Below are positions 17,481 to 25,687 of a stretch of DNA of 64,000 nucleotides, piece after piece (within the stretch, counting starts at the first letter, position 1; the number at the start of each line of letters is the position of its first letter). A model generated the notes under the pieces. It was not told the DNA's origin. It did no database searches and was given only the letters and a program-made list of their open reading frames with translations. The stretch is taken from NCBI RefSeq assembly GCF_016757755.1, contig NZ_CP068437.1, positions 4,898,001 to 4,962,000 on the forward strand, in the 5' to 3' direction. The stretch is from Shewanella sp. KX20019. GTDB taxonomy: Bacteria; Pseudomonadota; Gammaproteobacteria; Enterobacterales; Shewanellaceae. The position numbers and the translations under genes are program-made.

Positions 17481-18194
17481 TTAGCTTAAAGACGCTTTTT
17501 GAATATCAACGATCTCTCGGATACCGTGCTTAGCCAAATCTAATAAGCTTAATAGCTCTTCATGACTGAACGGCTCGCCTTCAGCTGTGCCTTGAATTTC
17601 AATCATCTTACCGGTTTCAGTCATTACAACATTCATGTCGGTTTCAGCAGCACTGTCTTCGATATATTCTAAATCGCAGATAGGCTCGCCTTTATAGATA
17701 CCAACACTAACAGCAGCAATAAGGAACTTAAGTGGGTTAGTTTTTAAAATACCTTTACCACGTGCCCAGTTAAGCGCGTCAACCAAAGCAACACAAGCAC
17801 CAGTAATAGCAGCAGTACGCGTACCGCCGTCAGCTTGGATAACATCACAATCGATAACGATAGTGTTTTCGCCCAAAAGCTTCATATCAACAGCCGCACG
17901 TAATGAACGACCGATTAAACGCTGGATCTCTTGAGTACGACCAGACTGCTTACCACGAGCTGCTTCACGGTTCATGCGGCTATGGGTTGAACGTGGCAAC
18001 ATACCATATTCAGCGGTAACCCAACCTTGGCCCTGGCCTTTAAGAAAACGCGGTACACCCTCTTCAAAACTGGCGGTACACAGCACTTTAGTATCACCAA
18101 ACTCAACTAAAACCGAACCTTCGGCATGAGCGGTAAATTGACGTGTGATAGTCACTGGACGAGATTGTGCTGGAGTTCTGTCGCTTGGGCGCAT
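17481..18194 (-). CDS. rph: ribonuclease PH
   Basis: RNase PH trims tRNA 3' ends by phosphorolysis. The 237 residues show the family pattern throughout: MRPSDRTPAQSRPVTITR at the start, VLCTASFEEGVPRFLKGQGQGWVTAEYGMLPRSTHSRMNREA, RSLRAAVDMKLLGENTIVIDCDVIQADGGTRTAAITGA in the core. The protein is full length, unlike the frameshifted rph of E. coli K-12. It is upstream of pyrE in one transcription unit and divergent from yicC. Confidence 0.96.
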   Translation of the reverse strand: MRPSDRTPAQSRPVTITRQFTAHAEGSVLVEFGDTKVLCTASFEEGVPRFLKGQGQGWVTAEYGMLPRSTHSRMNREAARGKQSGRTQEIQRLIGRSLRAAVDMKLLGENTIVIDCDVIQADGGTRTAAITGACVALVDALNWARGKGILKTNPLKFLIAAVSVGIYKGEPICDLEYIEDSAAETDMNVVMTETGKMIEIQGTAEGEPFSHEELLSLLDLAKHGIREIVDIQKASLS

Positions 18195-18386
18195 AGTGAA
18201 TTCCTGTATTTGAAAACATTGGGGTAATTTGGCTGCATATTATAGGGATATGTGAGCCAGTATGCTATCTGAATAATAAAACTCATCTCAAAAGCACGTC
18301 AGTAAATTATGGCTATATCCTGCACCTTCGTGCCAATTGAGTATATAATCACAGCTCACTTAGACGAACTACACTGGAAATTATCC

Positions 18387-19250
18387 ATGATCCAAAGCAT
18401 GACAGCCTATGCTCGCATTGAGCACAAAGCAGACTGGGGCACCGCCTCTTGGGAAATCCGTTCAGTTAACCAGCGCTACCTAGAAACATACCTGCGTCTG
18501 CCAGAACATTTCCGCAGCTTAGAGCCAGTGCTAAGAGATCGTCTTCGTAAACGTTTAAACCGCGGTAAAGTTGAAGTCAATCTGCGTTATGACTTAGCAG
18601 ACAGCACCAGTAGCGAACTGCAATTGAATCAAGATTTGGCCAAACAGATCATCAATGCCGCTAACTGGGTAAAAGATGAAGCAGGCCAAGGCGAGCTCAA
18701 TGTTGTTGACGTACTGCGCTGGCCTGGCGTGATGTCTAGCTCAGAGCAGGACATGGACTCTTTAGGTAAAGAGCTGCTAGTGGCATTCGATTCAGCTGTC
18801 GACCAGTTTATTGAAGCACGTGGCCGAGAAGGCGAAGCCATCAACGTTATGTTGCAAACTCGCCTTGATCAAATCGTTGATCTCGTTGCAGTGGTTCGTT
18901 CTCACATGCCTGTTGTTATGCAGTGGCAACGAGATAAGCTAACCAACCGTTTAGCAGAAATCACCGGCGAACTTGATCCTGCACGTATGGAGCAAGAGAT
19001 GGTATTGATGGCGCAAAAGATGGACGTTGCCGAAGAGATGGACAGACTAGACGCTCACGTAGCCGAGACTCGTCGCATACTCAAAAAAGGTGGCGCACAA
19101 GGCCGCAGACTCGACTTTATGATGCAAGAGTTTAACCGTGAATCAAACACGTTAGCTTCTAAATCTATCAGTGCAGAAGTCACTTCTGCAGCAGTTGATT
19201 TAAAAGTGCTTATCGAGCAGATGCGCGAGCAGATCCAAAACGTCGAGTAA
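18387..19250 (+). CDS. yicC: YicC family endoribonuclease-type stress protein
   Basis: A 287-residue YicC protein (MIQSMTAYARIEHKADWG...), with the N-terminal YicC domain and the C-terminal DUF1732 (ERMDRLDAHVAETRRIL type, LDFMMQEFNRESNTLASKS). YicC proteins have been described as RNases. The start at 18387 gives the usual length; an in-frame ATG 78 nt upstream does not fit the family. Its last 21 nt (19230-19250) are the attachment site of the island that follows: a diverged copy with the same codon meaning lies at 44608-44628. Confidence 0.92.
   Translation: MIQSMTAYARIEHKADWGTASWEIRSVNQRYLETYLRLPEHFRSLEPVLRDRLRKRLNRGKVEVNLRYDLADSTSSELQLNQDLAKQIINAANWVKDEAGQGELNVVDVLRWPGVMSSSEQDMDSLGKELLVAFDSAVDQFIEARGREGEAINVMLQTRLDQIVDLVAVVRSHMPVVMQWQRDKLTNRLAEITGELDPARMEQEMVLMAQKMDVAEEMDRLDAHVAETRRILKKGGAQGRRLDFMMQEFNRESNTLASKSISAEVTSAAVDLKVLIEQMREQIQNVE
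19230..19250 (+). other. attL core of the yicC-integrated island
   Basis: CAGATCCAAAACGTCGAGTAA, the final codons of yicC (QIQNVE-stop). It matches 44608-44628 at 17 of 21 positions. The four differences are all at third codon positions or in the stop codon, so both encode the same peptide. Mobilisable islands that use SXT/R391 ICE transfer functions are known to enter the 3' end of yicC. Confidence 0.75.
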
Positions 19251-19279
19251 GCTCTGAATGCCCTGCTAGCTCTACCTTT

Positions 19280-19315
19280 AACCCTGCTGTAACACTTGTT
19301 TTGGTAGGGTTTTTT
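19280..19315 (+). terminator. terminator after yicC
   Basis: Stem aaccct/agggtt with a loop of about 20 nt, followed by a T-run, 30 bp after the stop codon and just inside the island's left end. Confidence 0.6.
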
Positions 19316-19370
19316 ATTTCTACCTTGTTTTTACTTGTTTCAGATTGTTTGCTATTGTTTCACCATAAGT

Positions 19371-19427
19371 GGGACTAAAATGGTGACTAAATAGATTAGT
19401 CACCACTTTAAAATAAGTTAGTCACCA
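19371..19427. promoter_or_regulatory. integrase arm-type sites, left end
   Basis: Three perfect copies of the decamer TTAGTCACCA lie just upstream of the integrase gene: 19381-19390 (inverted), 19396-19405 and 19418-19427 (direct). The longer string gggactaaaatggtgactaaa (19371-19391) recurs with one change at 44517-44537 near the other island end. Such repeats flanking the core fit the arm sites of a tyrosine integrase and may also regulate its promoter. Confidence 0.6.
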
Positions 19428-19443
19428 ATTTGGACTTGAGCAA

Positions 19444-20712
19444 ATGAACGATAAGCAGATAAAGTCTTTTTTAAAAAGCAAAGAGCTAGGACGTAAGGCT
19501 GTAGGTGATGGACTCTATATCCGAGTACAGACTGAAGGCGTCGCTTACTGGGAGGTTCGTTACAGCATTAACGGTAAGCGCCGCTCTATGATGTTACAAG
19601 GTGGTGTATACCCAGCGATGCCTTTAGTAGAGGCGAGAGCTGAAGCCGCAAAGATTAAGTTATTAGCTAAGCAAGGTATAGATTCACTTGCTGAACGAGA
19701 GCGTCAACAAGAAGAGACCATCATTACCGTCAATGACCTTTTCGACGATTGGTATCAAACAACCGCTTCACGTTTAAAGCACCCAGAAATTCCAATGCGT
19801 ATGTACACCAAAGATATTAAACCAACCATCGGTCCACTGCGGATTGCAGATGTAAACGCACTAGATATTAGGACTATCATTCATAAGGTCGCTACCAGTA
19901 ACCGCCCTACCGTTTCTAATAAGACCTTGCTGTGTTGTAAACAGCTATTTAATCATGCCTGTAAACTTAATCTTATCGTTGGTAACCCAGCCACAGCTTT
20001 TAAACCTATTGATGCTGGTGGTGTAGAAAAAAGTAGAACAAGAGCACTAAAAGTTTCAGAGCTCGTTAGTTTATTCAAAGTATTAAGAGACAACCACCAA
20101 ATATTTACAAGAGACAACTACTTAGCAGTTGCTTTATTACTCTCATTAGGCGTTCGAAAAGGGGAGCTAATCGCGGCTCAGTGGCGTGAATTGGATTTTA
20201 ACAATCAGCTTTGGCATATGCCAAAAGAACGAAGTAAAACTGGCGTAGCTATTACTATCCCCCTACCTCCTCCAACTATCGACTGGTTTCAAGAACTTCA
20301 TGCTAGAGCTGGTGGTTCGGAGTTTGTTTTCCCATCACGACGTGCAAGTAAACGCCGTGGTTATATCTCTAGCGACACACTAAACCATGCCTTAGCAAAG
20401 CTCTTCGGAAAAAAGGTCGACAGCAATAAACAACCCTATGACAACTTACTAGGACAAGCAGGTATTGAACACTTCACCATCCATGACTTACGTAGAACCT
20501 GTCGTAGCTTGTTAGCTGAGATCAAAGTCCCCCCTCATATTGCTGAACGTTGCCTCAACCACAAATTAAAAGGTATTGAAGGTGTCTACAATCAGCATGA
20601 CTATTTAGAAGAACGCAGAGAGGCTTTACGCCTATTAGCGGGTCTATTAGCTCCTCTTGTCAATGACACCCACAGCTCTACACTCTCTACCAATCCCATA
20701 CTAATCATATAG
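19444..20712 (+). CDS. int: tyrosine-type site-specific integrase (P4-like, DUF4102 N-terminus)
   Basis: A 422-residue integrase. The N-terminus (about 10-75, LGRKAVGDGLYIRVQTEG...RRSMMLQGGVYPAMPLVEAR) is the DUF4102 arm-binding domain of P4-type integrases, about 95-190 is the SAM-like core-binding domain, and the rest the catalytic domain with Arg in GVRKGELIAAQW (about 238), HDLRRT (about 346-351), His in LNHKLKG and the nucleophile Tyr in GVYNQHDY (about 382). It catalyses integration and excision. It reads away from yicC and sits 190 bp inside the island, next to its arm sites. Confidence 0.95.
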   Translation: MNDKQIKSFLKSKELGRKAVGDGLYIRVQTEGVAYWEVRYSINGKRRSMMLQGGVYPAMPLVEARAEAAKIKLLAKQGIDSLAERERQQEETIITVNDLFDDWYQTTASRLKHPEIPMRMYTKDIKPTIGPLRIADVNALDIRTIIHKVATSNRPTVSNKTLLCCKQLFNHACKLNLIVGNPATAFKPIDAGGVEKSRTRALKVSELVSLFKVLRDNHQIFTRDNYLAVALLLSLGVRKGELIAAQWRELDFNNQLWHMPKERSKTGVAITIPLPPPTIDWFQELHARAGGSEFVFPSRRASKRRGYISSDTLNHALAKLFGKKVDSNKQPYDNLLGQAGIEHFTIHDLRRTCRSLLAEIKVPPHIAERCLNHKLKGIEGVYNQHDYLEERREALRLLAGLLAPLVNDTHSSTLSTNPILII

Positions 20713-20766
20713 TTAATCGCATACAGTTTAATTGGAAGTGATCATAAAACTAAACTAATCAAAAAA

Positions 20767-20774
20767 GTGATCAC
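20767..20774. promoter_or_regulatory. GTGATCAC octamer behind int
   Basis: A perfect palindrome identical to four copies at 25426-25658. An imperfect version (gtgatcat) lies about 26 bp upstream. The same DNA-binding protein may act at both places. Confidence 0.35.
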
Positions 20775-20810
20775 TCAAAAATTCTAACTAAAGTATTAAT
20801 ACTAATTATC

Positions 20811-20912
20811 ATGATGAAATTCAATTACACAGAGTTACAGTTTTGGTGTTATGACGATTGTGATTATAGTAATCTAAGCAAACTTAATGAACTACCGACA
20901 TGGGAGCATTAA
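20811..20912 (+). CDS. possible 33-residue small protein
   Basis: A short open frame starting MMKFNYTELQFWCYDDCDY, rich in aromatic and acidic residues, between the integrase and the next gene. No clear Shine-Dalgarno is seen and no family is recognised. It may not be translated. Confidence 0.25.
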   Translation: MMKFNYTELQFWCYDDCDYSNLSKLNELPTWEH

Positions 20913-20967
20913 TGCTAATTCGATTTAAAAAAGGGGCTCTGTTCTAGGTATCACCTAGGAGAGAGAG

Positions 20968-21186
20968 ATGAAAAAAGAAGTTCGACTTATCCGTTTTTAC
21001 GGTATCAATGAAGCTGGACTGGCAACATTACCCCGTAAAGTTTCAGGTAGACATATTTCACGTATCTGTGTTGGTGAAGATATGGGGTGTTCCCACTGCT
21101 TCCCACACGGTATTGATACGTCAAACAGTTACCTAACGAAAGAGCAGCGAAACTGGAAAAAGTACCGCAAAACTCAGTACCGCTAA
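20968..21186 (+). CDS. small conserved-looking protein of unknown function
   Basis: A 72-residue basic protein (MKKEVRLIRFYGINEAGLATLPRKV...). It contains a CSHCFPHG segment (about 41-48), a possible single-zinc or redox CxxC, and a basic tail KYRKTQYR. A strong purine-rich Shine-Dalgarno (aggagagagag) is placed for this ATG, and a perfect 16-bp terminator follows, so it appears to be a real single-gene unit. Not recognised. Confidence 0.6.
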   Translation: MKKEVRLIRFYGINEAGLATLPRKVSGRHISRICVGEDMGCSHCFPHGIDTSNSYLTKEQRNWKKYRKTQYR

Positions 21187-21198
21187 TAAAAATCCTAA

Positions 21199-21232
21199 AC
21201 GAAAACAGCACTCATTTGAGTGCTGTTTTCGT
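21199..21232 (+). terminator. perfect-stem terminator
   Basis: A perfect 34-bp palindrome (16-bp arms acgaaaacagcactca and its complement, 2-nt centre) 13 bp after the stop of the small gene. Confidence 0.8.
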
Positions 21233-21510
21233 AGTGATAATTCGCTAAGTCATGATATGCAATCCGTTCTTCTGCATAAACAAAACTATGCCTAAAACTA
21301 AACTGGACTTCATTCCCATACTGCTTTTTTCTGAAATGGTGTTGACATAATTTGGACGTGACTGTAAGTTAATTATCGTAAGGTTATGTGCGACCTGTCA
21401 GCTCACGGACAAAGCGAAATGCAGCACGAAGTAATAAAACCACTTCACAAAATAATTTAGTATCTTCCACTGCGGAATGTGAGCACGCAGTATTAATCGG
21501 ATGCTTTATT

Positions 21511-22425
21511 ATGACCAAATACCCTTCAGTGAGCCAAGCAAAGGCTCATGCAAAGTACATATCAAGAACTCTAAATATCAAGCTTTCTCATGCAAAAGAG
21601 TCTGTTGCCTACATGTATAGCTGTTTCGATTTCCGTGAGCTTTGCGATAAGTCCGGCTTAGAAATTACAGAAGAGCTAGGTAAGTACATATCAACTCCAA
21701 GTGTCAGTGATTTACAGAAGCTTGTTCCACTTCTAGAACCACATATACAAGCAATACGTGAGCACATCAATCCAATTATTCACCTAGAGTCTTCGGTATT
21801 ATCCAAAATAGCAAAAGGAAAACTTTACCGGCTCTCTCGTGATGTTGTCTCAGGTATGCTTTGCAAAGATACTGAAGCTGACTGGTCAGATTCAGCTTCT
21901 GTTATTAAGCTTATTGAATTCCTTGATGACTCGGTTTCTACCGTTCTCCTGCAAAGGTCTAATAAGCCAGATTCGCGTAATTATGCCAACCCTTGGATTA
22001 AACCAACCGCTCTTGGATTGAAAGTCTACGGCACTTATCATTTTAACAATAAATTCGTGGATATTGTCATCCGAGAATTCGACTTCCAATTTGATCACCC
22101 TTTAAAAGGTAACAGTATAGCGAGAAGACAGTGGTTTGGTGATTACGTTGTTGGATATCTAAGACACATTGCAGAACAACTAATTTCTCTTGGATATCAA
22201 GGCAACCTGAAACTTTGCAGAGTTAACAATCTCCGAGGTTGTGAACTCCTTGAGGATACATCTGGGGTCTATGCTACAAAAGATGATGGTCAGTCTTCAG
22301 CTTTCTACAATTTACTGATTATTGGTGGTAAATGGTCTTGTTATAAAAATGAAAATGAGAAGCCCTCCTCATTTGGTGTAGAGATACCTCTCTCAACTCT
22401 TTCTGTAAAAAATAGAGCTAAGTGA
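21511..22425 (+). CDS. hypothetical island protein
   Basis: About 304 residues from the ATG at 21511 (MTKYPSVSQAKAHAKYIS); an in-frame GTG start at 21388 would add 41 residues of poorer quality. The N-terminal stretch IKLSHAKESVAYMYSCFDFRELCDK resembles, weakly, the short helical motif (SHsqAlelvA..lGfrdW) at the start of several plasmid and phage proteins. The remainder is not recognised. It lies between the integrase gene and a decayed integrase end, so it may be cargo of an older element. No partner gene is evident. Confidence 0.55.
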   Translation: MTKYPSVSQAKAHAKYISRTLNIKLSHAKESVAYMYSCFDFRELCDKSGLEITEELGKYISTPSVSDLQKLVPLLEPHIQAIREHINPIIHLESSVLSKIAKGKLYRLSRDVVSGMLCKDTEADWSDSASVIKLIEFLDDSVSTVLLQRSNKPDSRNYANPWIKPTALGLKVYGTYHFNNKFVDIVIREFDFQFDHPLKGNSIARRQWFGDYVVGYLRHIAEQLISLGYQGNLKLCRVNNLRGCELLEDTSGVYATKDDGQSSAFYNLLIIGGKWSCYKNENEKPSSFGVEIPLSTLSVKNRAK

Positions 22426-22499
22426 GAAAAGCGGATAATTTTAACCTAATTAACTTGCCCTTTCACTTCATCCTATATTCGTGAATCCACCTATTAGTA

Positions 22500-22643
22500 C
22501 TTCCTCATATAGCTTGAGCGCTACCCCAATCTCAAACTAAAAGGTATAGAGAAGTTATTAACCCGCATGACTACTTAGAGGAACGAAGAGAGGCTTTATG
22601 CGAATTGGCGGTTCTATTAGTCGCCTCTTATCAATGACACTCA
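22500..22643 (+). pseudogene. remnant of an integrase 3' end
   Basis: This stretch aligns along about 140 bp with the last part of the intact integrase gene (about 20532-20670): both carry aaaggtat followed by the blocks gcatgactayttagargaacg and agaggcttta. It has frame-disrupting changes and no start. It corresponds to the catalytic C-terminus around the nucleophile Tyr. It indicates an earlier or second element of the same integrase family at this place. Confidence 0.75.
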
Positions 22644-22709
22644 TAAAAACATAACCCCTTTTATTAAGCGTGATTATTCCAACAACACTAAACTTGCAGA
22701 GATCAAAAA

Positions 22710-23519
22710 ATGTCAAAAAAACTTGAGAATAGAATAGCTAAAAATTTCGATAAAGTTTTTAATTTTGAACAATTCACTAGCCAAGATCAGCTAAACATTG
22801 AACCTGTTGGACGTGATTTTCTTAATCAATTTGTAAGTGAATTTTCAAGATTGAATAGACTCTCTATTCCATTAACCGTACATCACATTGAAAACATCAA
22901 TGGAATACCAACACCGACAGAATACCCAACAAGTTTTCAAAAGATAAAACACCAACTAGCATACATACAGTTCTTATATGAGGAATTAGAACGACTTCAA
23001 AATAAGCTCATTAATTTCCCTCAAGAAAACAAATTTCAACTCGACGATATCAAAGCCTTAAGTCAATCCCATGAAAAATCAGAGCAGGCTAAATTTACGC
23101 TAGGCTTGCTTGTTGGTGCTCATAATCAAGAGATGAATAACTCTTATTTTAACGAGGCAGGTAAAGCAAAAATGCAGGCTGAACAGCTAAAGTCGATTAA
23201 TAAATATAATCAAAAATATGCCAAGGCACTCGAACTAACACAAAAAGTGCTTTCACATTTCTATAGTGTTGAAAGTAACCATCCTTTTAAGCCTAGTTTA
23301 CTGATAGATTATATTGAAATGCTGTGCAATGAACACAAGATCGGCTACCCCAAGGATAGAAAGTCAGAAATATTTAAAGATTTTATAAACATTTGCCTCA
23401 AAGCTATCACACCTCATACAAACTGGTCAGGCTCGACAAAACATGATTATAAACATATAGATAGAAGATCGTTCAATAAAACATATAAGCCTTACATAAA
23501 GCAATTAATTACAAAATAA
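22710..23519 (+). CDS. hypothetical island protein
   Basis: A 269-residue, mostly helical, charged protein (MSKKLENRIAKNFDKVFNF...). Residues about 75-110 (IKHQLAYIQFLYEELERLQNKL) and 140-190 look like coiled-coil helices; there is no signal peptide or membrane segment. The composition is AT-rich and lysine-rich, unlike the flanking chromosome. No family recognised. The next genes are AlpA-like regulators. Confidence 0.55.
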   Translation: MSKKLENRIAKNFDKVFNFEQFTSQDQLNIEPVGRDFLNQFVSEFSRLNRLSIPLTVHHIENINGIPTPTEYPTSFQKIKHQLAYIQFLYEELERLQNKLINFPQENKFQLDDIKALSQSHEKSEQAKFTLGLLVGAHNQEMNNSYFNEAGKAKMQAEQLKSINKYNQKYAKALELTQKVLSHFYSVESNHPFKPSLLIDYIEMLCNEHKIGYPKDRKSEIFKDFINICLKAITPHTNWSGSTKHDYKHIDRRSFNKTYKPYIKQLITK

Positions 23520-23612
23520 GCAAAGGGCTCACAGAGAGCTATCTATTAGTCATCCTCAAAACAGCAAAGTCACTCCTGAAACATACAGAGATAATCTTAA
23601 ACAGGAGTGACC

Positions 23613-23840
23613 ATGAAAATATCAAGTTCAACATCACAAACCAAATCGCCAGACCGCATCATTCGCGAAGCCGAGCGCAAAAGCATCACTTCAATTTCAC
23701 GATGCACTGCTTGGAGGCTTGAGCGTAGAGGCCTTTTCCCAAAGCGTCGCCAGTTATACCCACAAAGTAACCTAGTAGGTTGGCTATTATCAGAGCTAAA
23801 TGAATGGGTATCTTCCCGTCCGTCTACAAATTTAAGGTAG
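23613..23840 (+). CDS. AlpA-like DNA-binding protein 1
   Basis: A 75-residue protein with an AlpA/MerR-type winged helix: RIIREAERKSITSISRCTAWRLERRGLFPKRRQL, then the wing YPQSNLVGWLLSELNEWVSSR. Such proteins act as excisionases or activators of integrase genes in P4-like islands. The ATG at 23613 is chosen because aggag lies 5 nt upstream; a GTG at 23607 is inside that spacing. First of three tandem genes of this type. Confidence 0.8.
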   Translation: MKISSSTSQTKSPDRIIREAERKSITSISRCTAWRLERRGLFPKRRQLYPQSNLVGWLLSELNEWVSSRPSTNLR

Positions 23841-23848
23841 TGAACTAT

Positions 23849-24100
23849 ATGACTCAAAATCACATTGACCATCTTGAAATGTATATTGATGAGAACCGAC
23901 AAGTAAATAGGGCTCAGGTTCTTCGGCTGCTCGGTGATATAAGCCGCTCAACACTATACCGTAGAGTGAGTTCGGGTGAGTACCCCTCTCCAGTCACTAA
24001 GCAGGGCAATAAGTCTTACTGGATTTTCAAAGATATTAAAAAAGCTCACCACCTTTATCTAATAAAAAATCAGCAATCAGCGGTTAGGGAGAGATCATGA
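23849..24100 (+). CDS. AlpA-like DNA-binding protein 2
   Basis: An 83-residue protein (MTQNHIDHLEMYIDENRQVNR...). The segment VNRAQVLRLLGDISRSTLYRRVSSGEYPSPVTKQGNKSYW matches the AlpA pattern of helix-turn-helix, then small wing. The start is 8 bp after the previous stop; the Shine-Dalgarno is weak, which suggests translational coupling. It overlaps the next gene by four bases (ATGA). Confidence 0.65.
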   Translation: MTQNHIDHLEMYIDENRQVNRAQVLRLLGDISRSTLYRRVSSGEYPSPVTKQGNKSYWIFKDIKKAHHLYLIKNQQSAVRERS

Positions 24101-24282
24101 AATCAACAGCTATAGCCTATGAGCCATTATTAACGCTATCAGATATTTATCACTATCTAAATGTAAGTATTACCACTCTGCATCGATTAGTTATAAGTGG
24201 GAGCTTGCCACCAGCATGGTTCACTCATAAAGGTACGAACTACTGGAAGTTATCTGACATAGATAAATGGCTTACATCTTAA
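24097..24282 (+). CDS. AlpA-like DNA-binding protein 3
   Basis: A 61-residue protein with TLSDIYHYLNVSITTLHRLVISGSLPPAWFTHKGTNYWKLSDIDKWL, a third AlpA/excisionase-type winged helix, different from the two before it. The ATGA overlap with the preceding gene shows an operon. A terminator follows. One of the three is probably the recombination directionality factor. Confidence 0.72.
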   Translation: MKSTAIAYEPLLTLSDIYHYLNVSITTLHRLVISGSLPPAWFTHKGTNYWKLSDIDKWLTS

Positions 24283-24300
24283 GTCATCTATAGGCTTTAG

Positions 24301-24325
24301 AAGCAGGTTAACACCTGCTTTTTTT
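24301..24325 (+). terminator. terminator of the AlpA-like operon
   Basis: Stem aagcaggt/acctgctt with a 4-nt loop followed by a T-run, 18 bp after the third regulator. Confidence 0.85.
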
Positions 24326-24498
24326 ATCAAAGTAGCTGACACACTTTGAACTAATGACCACACACGTGGCTGCAAACTGAAAAGCCTTAAAACCCAGACA
24401 TGGTGCATAGTCCAGGCTTAAACCGACAACTCAGTACGGCGGATATTAAATAATATACCGTCACCATACCAACCAAATGTCTAACTTTAAGAATACTA

Positions 24499-25473
24499 AT
24501 GATGTCGATTAAAACCAAACAACGTAATTTATACAAACCTTTCGCTAAGTCATCCAAGCGCTTTTTTTGTATCAATCAACACAACTCAAGTTTAGCCGCT
24601 TACAAGGACCATGCTTATCATGTCTTCAAGCCTAAACAAAAGTCCTTAAACAAAAAGATGGTCAACACCATTATCTCTGATTACGAAATTATGCTTAGTC
24701 ATTACAGTCGAGTATTCGTTGTCAGAATTGAGCTGCACCCGAATACTTACTCGGCAGACAACAAAGTCATTAGGCTGTTCTTAGAGCGACTAATAACATT
24801 CCTATCTGGCGAATACGAAAGTAAGGTTATTTATCATTGTGCCAGAGAACAAGAAACTTCAGATCTAGAGCATTACCATCTCGAACTCATGCTTAGCGCT
24901 CATAAAATTAACCATTCCAACCGAATACTCTCATTAGTTAAAGCTATGTGGGAGATGCATGCTAATGGCACCGTGTCATTTGTCGACAATCCTTTCTGCA
25001 TAGTGCATAGAGGCAATAAAACCTCGCTCAAACATGCTATTTACCGATCAAGCTATCTGGCTAAAGAACACACCAAAGAACTCAATGGTAATGCTAAAGG
25101 CTTCTTAAGTAATAAGCTCCCACCAGCAAAGACCTTTGATCCTACCAATGACTTAATGCTGGTGGACCCATACATCACATTAGAGATAAATAGACGAAAG
25201 CAGGCATTTGAGGTTACTCAAACAACAGAGTCAGAGTCTAGAACCAAGACTAGTAAGTCATCAAAATATGCTTGGTTTAATACCAAGCCTCACTCTCAGC
25301 GGCTAAAAGAGTGTATCGCCTCAAAAACCACCAGTTTAAACCATCTGACTACTCCCTCTTCCACAATACAGAACAGGCAAACTTATCGATACAAGAATGC
25401 ATTGGTCAATGAACTGTCTGAGGACGTGATCACTATTAAATCTAATAGTGATCACTCTAGTAGCACTCCATGA
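24499..25473 (+). CDS. YagK/YfjJ (inovirus Gp2-like) family protein
   Basis: A 324-residue protein whose central part (about 50-220) has the YagK/YfjJ C-terminal (inovirus Gp2-type) pattern: VRIELHPNTYSADNKVIRLFLERL, then EHYHLELMLSAHKI with a His-x-His pair reminiscent of HUH replication proteins, then HAIYRSSYLAKEHTK. Such proteins are common in P4-like islands and satellite elements and may take part in replication. It is followed by a cluster of GTGATCAC palindromes. Function is inferred from family resemblance only. Confidence 0.7.
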   Translation: MMSIKTKQRNLYKPFAKSSKRFFCINQHNSSLAAYKDHAYHVFKPKQKSLNKKMVNTIISDYEIMLSHYSRVFVVRIELHPNTYSADNKVIRLFLERLITFLSGEYESKVIYHCAREQETSDLEHYHLELMLSAHKINHSNRILSLVKAMWEMHANGTVSFVDNPFCIVHRGNKTSLKHAIYRSSYLAKEHTKELNGNAKGFLSNKLPPAKTFDPTNDLMLVDPYITLEINRRKQAFEVTQTTESESRTKTSKSSKYAWFNTKPHSQRLKECIASKTTSLNHLTTPSSTIQNRQTYRYKNALVNELSEDVITIKSNSDHSSSTP

Positions 25474-25658
25474 ACCGAAGAGTGATCACAATTAACTTGA
25501 TCAGATAGGTCATCAATAGCGAAGGCATTCAGCACATATAAACAGCATGAAACAAGTTACACCGGGGGCTTGTGAAAATAGAGTGCTCAAAGCCTTACCA
25601 GTTTTATCAGAATGCAAAACAAAGCCCATGAACCGAAGAAATAATAAAAGGTGATCAC
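25426..25658. repeat. GTGATCAC octamer cluster with repeated catgaaccgaaga
   Basis: Four perfect GTGATCAC palindromes at 25426-25433, 25448-25455, 25482-25489 and 25651-25658. The string catgaaccgaaga also appears twice (25470-25482 and 25627-25639), each time 0-20 bp upstream of an octamer. The cluster begins in the 3' end of the Gp2-like gene and reaches the next gene. It could be an operator array or a replication origin. The 25474-25687 gap has no other gene. Confidence 0.55.
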
Positions 25659-25687
25659 TTAAATGGTCACTAAAAACAGGAGCTGTA

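Noticed and set aside
19230..19444. A tRNA or tmRNA as integration target, usual for P4-type integrases
   Set aside because: No tRNA-like fold is seen at either end, while the yicC 3' end repeat fits well.
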